Assembly (NCBI GenBank): GCA_020633955.1 | Contig: JACKCP010000002.1 | Coordinates: forward strand, 186,001-250,000 | Source of the DNA: Desulfobacteraceae bacterium | GTDB taxonomy: Bacteria; Desulfobacterota; Desulfobacteria; Desulfobacterales; JACKCP01 | Direction of reading: 5' to 3' | DNA: 64,000 nt | In this document: piece by piece, positions 53,623 to 61,697 of the stretch | How the letters are laid out: each line of letters starts with the position of its first letter | Position numbering within the stretch: the first letter of the stretch is position 1 | The notes under the pieces: generated by a model | What the model was told of the DNA's origin: nothing | What the model saw: the letters and a program-made list of their open reading frames with translations, nothing else | Databases searched by the model: none | Translations under genes and position numbers: made by a program

Positions 53623-54189
53623 ATGAAATTCTCTAAAAAAACGGCTTTTATTTCAATATTATCAATTATTATGATCTTTGGTGCCGTTGTATTTTTTTTA
53701 AATACAGACAAGGATTCAAAACAAAAAAAAAGTTATAAAATTGAAATCCCTGAAAAACAGGCTGAAGGAAAAGAAGTTTTTTTGTATTTTGCCAATTTAG
53801 ACAATTCAGCACTTGAAGCGGAAAAACAAAAAATTATTTTCAATTCAGACACCCGTAAATTTGCACAGAGCATTATTGAAGCACTTTTAAAGGGCCCGGC
53901 AAATAAAAGCCTCATGAGTGCCCTGCCGGAAGGAACAAAGCTTTTATCATTATATATTCAGGATAATCTGATTGCAGTTCTTGACTTTTCAGAAGAGATC
54001 AGAGAAAACCATCCCGGCGGAAGTCAGGCTGAGATATTGACAATTTATTCCATAGTCAATACCCTCACCTTAAATATTGAAGAAATTAAGGAAGTTAAAA
54101 TTTTAATAAACGGAAATGAAGCTGAAACCCTTGCAGGTCACATAGCTTTGAGCTTTCCACTAAAAGAGAATCTGACAATAGTAAAATGA
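53623..54189 (+). CDS. GerMN-domain protein
   Basis: A 188-aa membrane-anchored or secreted protein (N-terminal hydrophobic helix, residues 10-27) with one GerMN domain (about residues 50-180, including LLKGPANKSLMSALPEGTKL). The family is linked to spore germination in Firmicutes but is widespread in other bacteria with unclear roles. Its stop overlaps the fusA start in an ATGA junction, an odd operon partner. Confidence 0.85.
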   Translation: MKFSKKTAFISILSIIMIFGAVVFFLNTDKDSKQKKSYKIEIPEKQAEGKEVFLYFANLDNSALEAEKQKIIFNSDTRKFAQSIIEALLKGPANKSLMSALPEGTKLLSLYIQDNLIAVLDFSEEIRENHPGGSQAEILTIYSIVNTLTLNIEEIKEVKILINGNEAETLAGHIALSFPLKENLTIVK

Positions 54190-56228
54190 GCAAACAGCAG
54201 AAAAACATAGAAAATTTCCGAAATATCGGAATCATGGCACATATTGATGCCGGAAAAACAACAGTTTCAGAAAGAATTCTGTACTACACCGGACGTTCCC
54301 ACAAAATTGGTGAAGTTCATGACGGAGAAGCTGTCATGGACTGGATGGAAGATGAACAGCAAAGAGGAATAACAATCACTTCAGCTGTTACAACCTGTGA
54401 ATGGAAAAACCATCAGATTCAGCTTATAGATACTCCCGGCCACGTTGACTTTACAATAGAAGTTGAAAGGTCTCTCAGGGTACTTGACGGAGCAGTTGCG
54501 GTTTTCTGCGGAGTCGGCGGTGTTGAACCACAGTCTGAAACCGTATGGAGACAGGGAGACAAGTACAAGGTTCCAAAACTTGCATTCATAAACAAAATGG
54601 ACAGGGTTGGGGCAGACTTTTTCGGTGCTGTTGACATGATGATAGAAAAGCTTGGTGCAAACCCTGTTATCATGCAGCTTCCCGTTGGCAGTGAAAACGA
54701 TTTTGACGGAGTAGTAGACCTCCTTAAAATGAAGAAAATAGAATGGGATTCAGATTCACTTGGAGCTGAATTTTATGAAACAGAAATCCCTGACTATATG
54801 GAGGAAGAGGCATTAAAATACAGGGAAAAACTGATTGAAAAGGCAGCTGACTTTGACGATGAAATAATGGAAATGTTTTTATCCGAAGAAAACATTCCTT
54901 CTGAAATGATAAAAAAAGCAATAAGAAAAGCTGCAATCGGGCTCAAACTTGTTCCTGTATTCTGCGGTTCGGCACTTAAAAACAAGGGAATTCAGCCGCT
55001 TCTTGATGCTGTAATAGATTTTCTTCCAAGCCCTGTTGATGTTGAACAGACAGCAGGTATTGATCCTGACACCAAGGAAAAGAAAAAATTTGAGCCAAAG
55101 GAAAAAGCTCCTCTTTCAGCACTTATTTTCAAGGTTTCATACATTGAAGGAAGAAAGCTTTCATTTGCAAGAATCTATTCTGGAAAGCTTGAAACAGGAA
55201 AAGACGTATACAACCCCTTTCTTGACAAAAAAGAAAGAATTTCAAGACTTCTTTTAATGCATGCAAACAAGAGAACCAAAATTGAATCAGCAGGTCCGGG
55301 AAGCATAATAGGTGTTGTAGGACCTAAGTTTTCAACCACAGGAGACACTTTGTGCAGTGAAGACAATAAAATTCTCCTTGAAAGAATTGATTCATATGAG
55401 CCTGTAATTTCCATTGCCATTGAGCCAAAAACCCATGGAGACCAGGATAAGCTCTGTGAGGTTGTAGATAAATTTGTATCTGAAGATCCAACTCTAAAAA
55501 CAAAAATAGATGAGGATACAGGTCAGATAATCTTATCGGGAATGGGAGAACTTCATTTAGACATTATTGTAAGCAGAATGATGCGTGAATTTAACACCGA
55601 TGTAAGCGTTGGAAAACCCCAGGTTGTTTACAGAGAAGCAATAACAAAGGCTGTTAATGAAAAGGCTGTTTTTGACCGTGAAATCGGCGGAACAAATCAT
55701 TATGCTGAAATTGATATAAAGGTTTCACCTCTTCCAAGGGGAGAAGGAAACAGGTTTGAATCAAAAATCAGGCTTGAAGATGAAAAACTTCTTGCATTTG
55801 TAAACCAGCATGTCGAACAGTCAATAACAGAGTCTCTTGGAAGCGGTTCCTTAATGGGATATCCTGTTGCAGACACTCTTGTTGAACTTCGTCATTTTAA
55901 AGGAAAAGACGAATTTCCAACAATAATTTCACTTAAAGCAGCTTCTTCCATGGCCTTGAGAAATGCTCTTTCAAATGCAGAACCTTTTCTTTTAGAACCA
56001 ATAATGGATGTTGAAATTTTTGTACCTGAAGAATTCATGGGTGATGTTATTGGAAACCTAAATTCCAGAGGCGGAAAAATTGAAGCCATAAATCCAAAGG
56101 CAGGAATTCAGGAAATCATGGCAAAGGCTCCCCTTTCTTCACTTTTTGGATATTCAACTGATTTAAGATCTTCTTCACAGGGAAGAGCTACATTTACAAT
56201 GAAATTTTCACATTTTGACAAGATTTAA
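54186..56228 (+). CDS. fusA: Translation elongation factor G (EF-G)
   Basis: A 680-aa translational GTPase that drives ribosome translocation or recycling. G-motifs are intact: AHIDAGKTT (G1), GITIT (G2), DTPGH (G3), NKMD (G4), and GSALK (G5). Domains II-V are present to the end. The switch region EDEQQRGITITSAVTT differs slightly from that of the main EF-G, which suggests the EF-G2/recycling-type paralogue rather than the str-operon copy. It overlaps the GerMN gene, and a palindromic repeat begins at its stop codon. Confidence 0.95.
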   Translation: MSKQQKNIENFRNIGIMAHIDAGKTTVSERILYYTGRSHKIGEVHDGEAVMDWMEDEQQRGITITSAVTTCEWKNHQIQLIDTPGHVDFTIEVERSLRVLDGAVAVFCGVGGVEPQSETVWRQGDKYKVPKLAFINKMDRVGADFFGAVDMMIEKLGANPVIMQLPVGSENDFDGVVDLLKMKKIEWDSDSLGAEFYETEIPDYMEEEALKYREKLIEKAADFDDEIMEMFLSEENIPSEMIKKAIRKAAIGLKLVPVFCGSALKNKGIQPLLDAVIDFLPSPVDVEQTAGIDPDTKEKKKFEPKEKAPLSALIFKVSYIEGRKLSFARIYSGKLETGKDVYNPFLDKKERISRLLLMHANKRTKIESAGPGSIIGVVGPKFSTTGDTLCSEDNKILLERIDSYEPVISIAIEPKTHGDQDKLCEVVDKFVSEDPTLKTKIDEDTGQIILSGMGELHLDIIVSRMMREFNTDVSVGKPQVVYREAITKAVNEKAVFDREIGGTNHYAEIDIKVSPLPRGEGNRFESKIRLEDEKLLAFVNQHVEQSITESLGSGSLMGYPVADTLVELRHFKGKDEFPTIISLKAASSMALRNALSNAEPFLLEPIMDVEIFVPEEFMGDVIGNLNSRGGKIEAINPKAGIQEIMAKAPLSSLFGYSTDLRSSSQGRATFTMKFSHFDKI

Positions 56229-56428
56229 CCTAAATTGAGCGATTTTCAAGTTTGCTGCATATACAAGGCAAATTGTAGCAGGCTATACTTTTGCTATGCG
56301 TGATACAATTTAACGCCGTAGATGCAGCAAAATTGGAAAGCCCGCAGGGTTTCATATTTTTAAATATAATAAGCTTGATTCATTAAAAATTTCTTAATTT
56401 AAAAATATGAAACGCTCAACTTAGGTTT
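56227..56428. repeat. Repeat C: 200-bp palindromic element after fusA
   Basis: An element with terminal inverted repeats AACCTAAATTGAGCG and CGCTCAACTTAGGTT (one mismatch). Internal arms are GATTTTCAAGTTTGCTGCAT paired with ATGCAGCAAAATTGGAAAGC, the AAATTGTA/TACAATTT pair, and a perfect 17-bp pair at 56349-56365 and 56397-56413. It starts inside the fusA stop codon. Confidence 0.8.
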
Positions 56429-56451
56429 AAATAAATTTTATTTGTGTTATT

Positions 56452-56487
56452 AAAAAAGGCTCCTGAAATATCTTGAGCCTTTTTTTA
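56452..56487 (+). terminator. Terminator downstream of fusA and repeat C
   Basis: Stem AAAAAAGGCTC/GAGCCTTTTTT with a T-rich tail, about 225 bp after the fusA stop. Confidence 0.8.
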
Positions 56488-56501
56488 TATCATAAAATAA
56501 T

Positions 56502-56684
56502 TGTAAGTTTTTGAGCCCAAACTTAAAATGGGAACGGCTGCTGCATTTTTTCTGAGCCTCATTCTCGCTTAAGCTCCGAGGCAGGAGATAAAAAACTATC
56601 TCCTGAAACCGCCACAGAAAAAATACAGCAGCCGTTTTTCGAGCAAACTGGCTTTTTTCTCAGTTTTCAGCTGAGTAATTACAA
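56502..56684. repeat. Repeat A, copy 6 (full length)
   Basis: A full copy with GGCTGCTGCATTTTTTCTG, the central hairpin GGAGATAAAAAACTATCTCC and the end CTCAGTTTTCAGCTGAG. It abuts the stop of the caspase-like gene. Confidence 0.75.
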
Positions 56685-56686
56685 AA

Positions 56687-58528
56687 TCACTTTAAAACAG
56701 CAACAATCCTTTTTGTATCTCCCTTGAAAACAGGGGTCTGGGTTCTGTTTGATTTTCTTCCTGCCCAGTATTTTACTTCACCGGATAAATAACCATAAAG
56801 TTCATTTACGCTTATTTGATTATCTTTATTTTTATCAGCATTTCCTGAAAGCCCCTTTAAAAAAAAGTAGGTAAACATCCCATGTCTTTTTTCTGGATAC
56901 CAGGTTGCAACCTGATTTTTATCTGCACTGCAAAAAACAGAGGCATTTTTTACATTTTCAACAGGACTTATATTTTTAACAAGTGCAGGACTGATATTTT
57001 CAAACAAAGGCCCTGCATCCGAATCTCCTGAAAAGCACGATTCAAGAACAACCATAACTGATTTTGCTTCAAGCCTGTCGATCTGCTCATAAAAAAGATC
57101 AAGACTGTAGCCGTTGTTTGCTATAAAATCAGCACTTGCATCAACAGGCACAAGATAGGAGCTGTCACCTTTTGGTCCTGGAGCCCCGTGTCCTGAATAA
57201 TAGATAAAAACATCAGACCTTTTTTCCCTTATATATCTTGCAAGTTTTCCGTTTCTGTTTTCTTTTGTACCAAAAATATCCCTTAAATCACCGCTTGTTG
57301 CATTGAGATGATAAATTATATTTTCCTCTTCAAAACCAAGTGTATTTATAAGGTATTTTTTCATTACAGCAGCATCACGCTCTGCATAAACCACATCTTT
57401 TATACCTTTGTTATATTTTTCATAGCGTCTGTTGCCGATTACAACGGCAACTCCATCAGAATTTCTGATTTTTGTTTTTGGAATATTTTTTTCAATATCA
57501 CTTACAAGGTCATAATTATTTTCATCAGATTTTGATTTTTCAAATAATGAAGCAAGAATTGCATCTGAATCCTTGTTTATTTTTTCGGATTGAACAATCT
57601 GAACAGAATCTGGAACCGAAACATCTGCTGCATTTATAAAGGCATTTAAAATTCTGTTGTATGTTTCCTTTGCGATTTTTGAATCAGGATATCTGTCTGC
57701 AAAATTTTTTGAAAGAGCTATTGCCTTTTTTTCATTTCCAGCCTGAAATTCATCATAAAATTTCTTTACTGTTTTATTTGAAATTTCATCAAAAAGGCCT
57801 TTTACCTCGTCTTTGTTTTTAAATTTTTTTTCTGCTTCTGATGCAGCATGAAGAGCCTCTTCATTTTTTCCTGAACTTAAAAGAGACAATGCATATCCCC
57901 TTGCAGCTCCGGGTATTATATCAGATGCCTTTTCAAGTCCTGCAATTCCTTTTTCATAATTATTGTTTTTTATATAAGTGAGATATTTTGTAAGATATTT
58001 TTCATAGGCAATATTTTTTATATCTGAAATTTTTTCATTTGAAGGCCATTTTTCATAAAAATTTTTTGCAAGTTTTACAGCCTCAAATTCATTGCCATAA
58101 TACAAATTTGCCTGAATAAATGTTTCTGCATATGATGGATTGTTTTTATCAGATTCATATGCCTCACCTGCAAATTTTAAAGCATCATTTTTATTTTTTC
58201 CGGTTTTTATGAGCATAAAAGAAAGGTTATTGAGCCATTTGGGATTTTTCTTTTTTGAAACTGCCCCATACATTGATTCCACAGCCTTTTCAGGAGCTCC
58301 GTATCTCCAGTATGCAATACCCAGATTATAATCATATTCAGGCCTGTCACAAAGTCTTTTTGCCTTGATAAACAAGGTAAGGGATTCTTTTTTGTCCTTT
58401 TTGGAAAGCTCCTCAGCCTTTTTTGCAATATCTTTTGCAGCTTCACACAATGAATCATCTGAGCGTGCATAAACAGGAGATATTAAAAAAAATAAAATCA
58501 AGGCTTTAATCAGTGTGATTTTTTTCAT
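56687..58528 (-). CDS. Secreted TPR plus caspase-like (C14) protein
   Basis: A 613-aa exported protein with a signal peptide (residues 1-22). Residues 25-330 form TPR-like helical repeats. The C-terminal domain is a caspase/metacaspase-type peptidase: catalytic histidine in YYSGHGAPGPKG and catalytic cysteine in VVLESCFSGDSD. A TWYPEKRHGMFTYFFLKGL segment matches the family. Both catalytic residues are present, so it should be active. A periplasmic caspase with TPRs is unusual. It ends at a repeat A copy and is separate from the downstream lipoprotein gene. Confidence 0.88.
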   Translation of the reverse strand: MKKITLIKALILFFLISPVYARSDDSLCEAAKDIAKKAEELSKKDKKESLTLFIKAKRLCDRPEYDYNLGIAYWRYGAPEKAVESMYGAVSKKKNPKWLNNLSFMLIKTGKNKNDALKFAGEAYESDKNNPSYAETFIQANLYYGNEFEAVKLAKNFYEKWPSNEKISDIKNIAYEKYLTKYLTYIKNNNYEKGIAGLEKASDIIPGAARGYALSLLSSGKNEEALHAASEAEKKFKNKDEVKGLFDEISNKTVKKFYDEFQAGNEKKAIALSKNFADRYPDSKIAKETYNRILNAFINAADVSVPDSVQIVQSEKINKDSDAILASLFEKSKSDENNYDLVSDIEKNIPKTKIRNSDGVAVVIGNRRYEKYNKGIKDVVYAERDAAVMKKYLINTLGFEEENIIYHLNATSGDLRDIFGTKENRNGKLARYIREKRSDVFIYYSGHGAPGPKGDSSYLVPVDASADFIANNGYSLDLFYEQIDRLEAKSVMVVLESCFSGDSDAGPLFENISPALVKNISPVENVKNASVFCSADKNQVATWYPEKRHGMFTYFFLKGLSGNADKNKDNQISVNELYGYLSGEVKYWAGRKSNRTQTPVFKGDTKRIVAVLK

Positions 58529-58569
58529 ATTTCACCTTTTTCCTGCACCCCTATTACAGGGTATAATTT

Positions 58570-58716
58570 TTATAAAAACTTTATATCCGATTTAATAAGT
58601 GGAAAGTTCATCTTTTCCTGAACTGAATTTAAAAAGTCAATTAAAAGGCTTTTGTGTTCAACTTTTCCAAATAAATATTTTATGAAAATATCTGAGGTTG
58701 GTTTTACATATATCAT
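58570..58716 (-). pseudogene. N-terminal fragment of a PD-(D/E)XK transposase-type protein
   Basis: A 48-codon frame reading MIYVKPTSDIFIKYLFGKVE and then HKSLLIDFLNSVQEKMNFP, ended by a stop. This is the conserved N-terminus of the PD-(D/E)XK nuclease family transposase (Rpn-like) proteins, which are normally about 300 aa. The rest of the gene is absent, so it is a truncated remnant. Confidence 0.6.
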
Positions 58717-58763
58717 TGTTATTTCTCTTTTTTATTTTTATTGACTTTAATTGAGTAAGGTGT

Positions 58764-58795
58764 CCCCGGAACTCCGGAGATATCTCCGTGCGGGG
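58764..58795. repeat. GC-rich hairpin after the FGE pseudogene
   Basis: Outer arms CCCCG (58764-58768) and CGGGG (58791-58795) enclose the perfect 14-bp palindrome CGGAGATATCTCCG (58775-58788). It lies about 50 bp past the stop of the FGE pseudogene. Confidence 0.65.
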
Positions 58796-58844
58796 TTTTA
58801 TAACATACCGCACTCCGAATCCGGCAGGGAAAGATTGCTTATTA

Positions 58845-59706
58845 TTAATGCCGACCTCGAAAGGCAGCCAGCCGGAAACCGTAAATGCTGCCGCTAGTAC
58901 CCGCCGAAAAGTAGATGCGGTAGGCACCGCGGCAGTCCCTGGCATCGCTGACCCAGCTGCCGCCGCGAAGCACACGGTCAGAGCCTGACCAGGCCTGAAG
59001 GATCTGTTACATGACCTGAGGGATAATTCCATACCAGTCTTCACACCATTCCATACATTTCCATCATATCATACAAACCAAACATTTGGTGTTTTGTCCT
59101 GTTTTGAGTTCCACATCTTGAACAGTGTATTGTTTATAACCTGAGCAATCTACCCACCTGAATAATCAACACAACTGTTTTCCATACCATGCTATTTATC
59201 AAGTCGTGCATTTGCCTTTTGTTGTATATCTCACATATAAGCAGTTTTGTTCCAGCCCTTGCAGCATATTCACTCAGCTTCTGTTGGAAGACGTAAGTAA
59301 AATTTTATCTTTATTATTGAGTTTTCTTATAAATTCCTTTGCATCATTCCATGAAACACTCTCCACAGGACAATTATCTCGCAATTTTTAAAATATGAAG
59401 GATTATTTCCCATAACCTTTTTCCACTGCCTTGAGTTACTTCAGTTGTCTGCATAAATAACCTTTGGTCAAAGTAACCTTATGCTGTTTTTCATCGCTAT
59501 AACGTCCTGATTCAGATGAGGTGAACCCATCATAAAGGTTCCTGATATAACAAATTCCATTCCAAGAAAATTGGTAAATTTTCTTCTGATGAAACAAAAC
59601 CTGAACCGGAATCCTGCCATATAGGTTCAAAATCATTTTCAAACCATGAAAATGAATACCCTGAATTAAAAAACAATAATCAAAAACAAAAATTTATTTT
59701 TTTCAT
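58845..59706 (-). pseudogene. Frameshifted formylglycine-generating-enzyme-fold (SUMF1/FGE) gene with an intact GC-rich 3' end
   Basis: A decayed secreted FGE-sulfatase-domain gene. Reading across frames gives the signal-like start (ATG at 59706, early TGA), then SGTFMMGSP, KQHKVTLTKGY, TTEVTQG, MGNNPSYFKNC, NCPVESVSWNDAKEFIRKLN, LPTEAE, YAARAGT, GNVW and EWCEDWYG. At least five indels and stops (one TAA at 59007-59009) break it. From about 59006 to the stop at 58845 the frame is undamaged and reads GSDRVLRGGSWVSDARDCRG, then AYRIYFSAGTSGSIYGFRLA. This part is about 65% G+C (97 of 150 bases, 58851-59000) against roughly a third elsewhere. The tail resembles the variable region of DGR target proteins. 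Confidence 0.8.
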
Positions 59707-59907
59707 TAAAATTACCCTTGATTTAATAAAATTTGAAATAAATGAATTTATATTTTCCTATCATAATTTTTTTAAATTATAAACATTGATTAGACCAGAT
59801 AAAAAACTGCCTTAAAAAATGAAATTCATGATAAATTTATTCCATATTGATGTTAAAATTTCCTGCTGATATAAGTAATTAAAAAGCATAAAATTTATGA
59901 GGATAAA

Positions 59908-61501
59908 ATGCAATACCCATACGGAATATCAGATTTTAAAAAATTATTGAAAATAATTATTTTTACTGCGATCGCACAGACAAAATACCATTAATTGAAA
60001 ATTCACAATCCCAGCTTTTTATAAGGCCTAGACGTTTTGGAAAAAGTCTTTTACTTTCCATGCTTGAAAATTATTATGATGTTGCAAAAAAAAATGATTT
60101 TCAAAAAATATTTGGACATTTAAAAATTGGAAAAAATCCTACTCCATACAGAAACTCATATTTTATTTTGAGGTGGGATTTTTCCTGTATTGATGCAGGA
60201 GGTAATTTTGAAGATATAAAGCAGTCGCTTTACAATCATATAAATGCAAGAGCCATAAGGTTTATAAATTATTATCAAAGACAGGGGTTTGATATTCCAG
60301 ATATTGAAATTGATGAAAATGATGCTTTATTTACAATTGAACTTCTGCTTGATGCAGCACAGTCAAAACAAATACCTGTTTATCTTTTAATAGACGAATA
60401 CGACAACTTCGCAAACACAATAATGATGTCTTCTGCAGATAAAAAACAGGAATATGAAAAAATTGTAAATGAAGAAGGGATTTTAAGAACTCTTTTTAAA
60501 GCAGTAAAGGCATCAACTTCTCAAAACATGTTTGACAGGGTTTTTATTACAGGTGTTTCACCAGTTGTTTTAAGTGATATTACAAGCGGTTATAATGTTG
60601 CTGAAAGTATATATTTTCTTCCAAAATTCAATGACATGTGCGGATTTACAGAGCAGGAAGTAAAAAAAGAAATTGAAAATATTGTAAATAAAAACAATCT
60701 TCCATATGAAAAAATTAATGAAGCCTTGAATATAATGAAAACCTATTATAACGGCTATCTTTTTACCACGAATCAGATGAGTTTATTTATAATCCTACAA
60801 TGCATTTTTTCAAATTTGAAGAAATTTAAATATCCAAACCATGTGATAAAACCTTTCAAAGACAAAAACTTATTTCAATCAGGGGAATGAACCTAAATTT
60901 ATGAAAGGAAATAAGCTAATTTCAAATATGTCCAGTTTGAATTGATGACTGAAGATGCTCAGGACAAAATTTATTACGTCTTTTATTTTATTAACCATTC
61001 TGATGATTAGGTAAGACTTAAAATTAAATTGGCAAAAGTTTATCAGAAAAATATTAAATATGAAAATCAATGAAAGACAAGGACTGCAGTATACAAAAAG
61101 TAAAACCCTTTATGTGATTTGAAAATAATTTTTTAAAATTTTCAGTATGGATTATATTTAATGAACTTCCTTAAAAATTAAACTTTTATAATGACAACAT
61201 ATGAGCTATTTTTTCTGATTCAGATAATCCTGACACCATGAATTATATTTTTTATTTAAACCAGATAAGCCTTAAAGAAGCTGGACTAACAGGTAATGAA
61301 GCTAAAAAGTTAAGTTATTATGAACTTAAAAACATGGCTCAAATAAAAAAGAAATTTGAAGAGGGAATAATTCAGGTAAAGGATTATGGAAAAAAACTTG
61401 AAGAAAAACACATTGATTTAAGGCTTCAGAAATTTGTTGTTACTTCACTTGGATTTGAGAGAGTTTGTTTTGAAAAGGTTGGAAATATTCCTCCCCTTTA
61501 A
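59908..61501 (+). pseudogene. Frameshifted AAA-ATPase-like/PD-(D/E)XK (DUF1703-type) gene
   Basis: A decayed member of the AAA-ATPase_like plus PDDEXK_9 family. The start ATG at 59908 (GAGGAT upstream) reads MQYPYGISDFKK. One base is lost in an A-run near 59940, and frame two gives NNYFYCDRTDKIPLIEN, RPRRFGKSLLLSMLENYYD (Walker A region) and LLIDEYDNF (Walker B) to 60890. A shift near 60768 is visible because the other frame reads SDEFIYNPT. The nuclease part between 60896 and 61237 is scrambled (FELMTEDAQDK is still legible), and the C-terminus is open at 61238-61501 (QKFVVTSLGFERVCF). Not functional. Confidence 0.85.
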
Positions 61502-61516
61502 ACTATGAAATAAGTA

Positions 61517-61678
61517 TAACAGTTTAAACTGGAACCCCTCACACATTTTTTATGAAACTGATTCTTGCTTAAACTTTGATACAGTAGACAAAAAAGCATG
61601 TCTCCTGAAGCCAGTTCAGAAAAAAGCCAGTATCCGTAAGCAAACTGGCTTTTTCTAAATTTTAAAGTGAATAGCTCT
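61517..61678. repeat. Repeat A, copy 7 (degenerate)
   Basis: An eroded copy retaining TCTCCTGAAGCCAGTTCAGA and the AAACTGGCTTTTTCT end, in the gap after the AAA-ATPase-like pseudogene. Confidence 0.5.
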
Positions 61679-61697
61679 AAATAATAAAGCTTATTTT

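Noticed and set aside
58764..58795. Simple rho-independent terminator
   Set aside because: The hairpin has no U-tract on either strand close to the stem, and the flanking GC-rich block suggests another origin.
58658..59044. Open frame giving an alanine-rich 128-aa protein on the minus strand
   Set aside because: It is an out-of-frame reading of the GC-rich tail of the FGE pseudogene; the true frame gives the conserved RGGSW and GFRLA segments.
60060..60890. Separate 276-aa gene
   Set aside because: It is the middle of a frameshifted AAA-ATPase-like gene whose start (59908) and C-terminus (to 61501) lie in other frames.
61238..61501. Separate 87-aa gene
   Set aside because: It is the C-terminal remnant of the same AAA-ATPase-like pseudogene.
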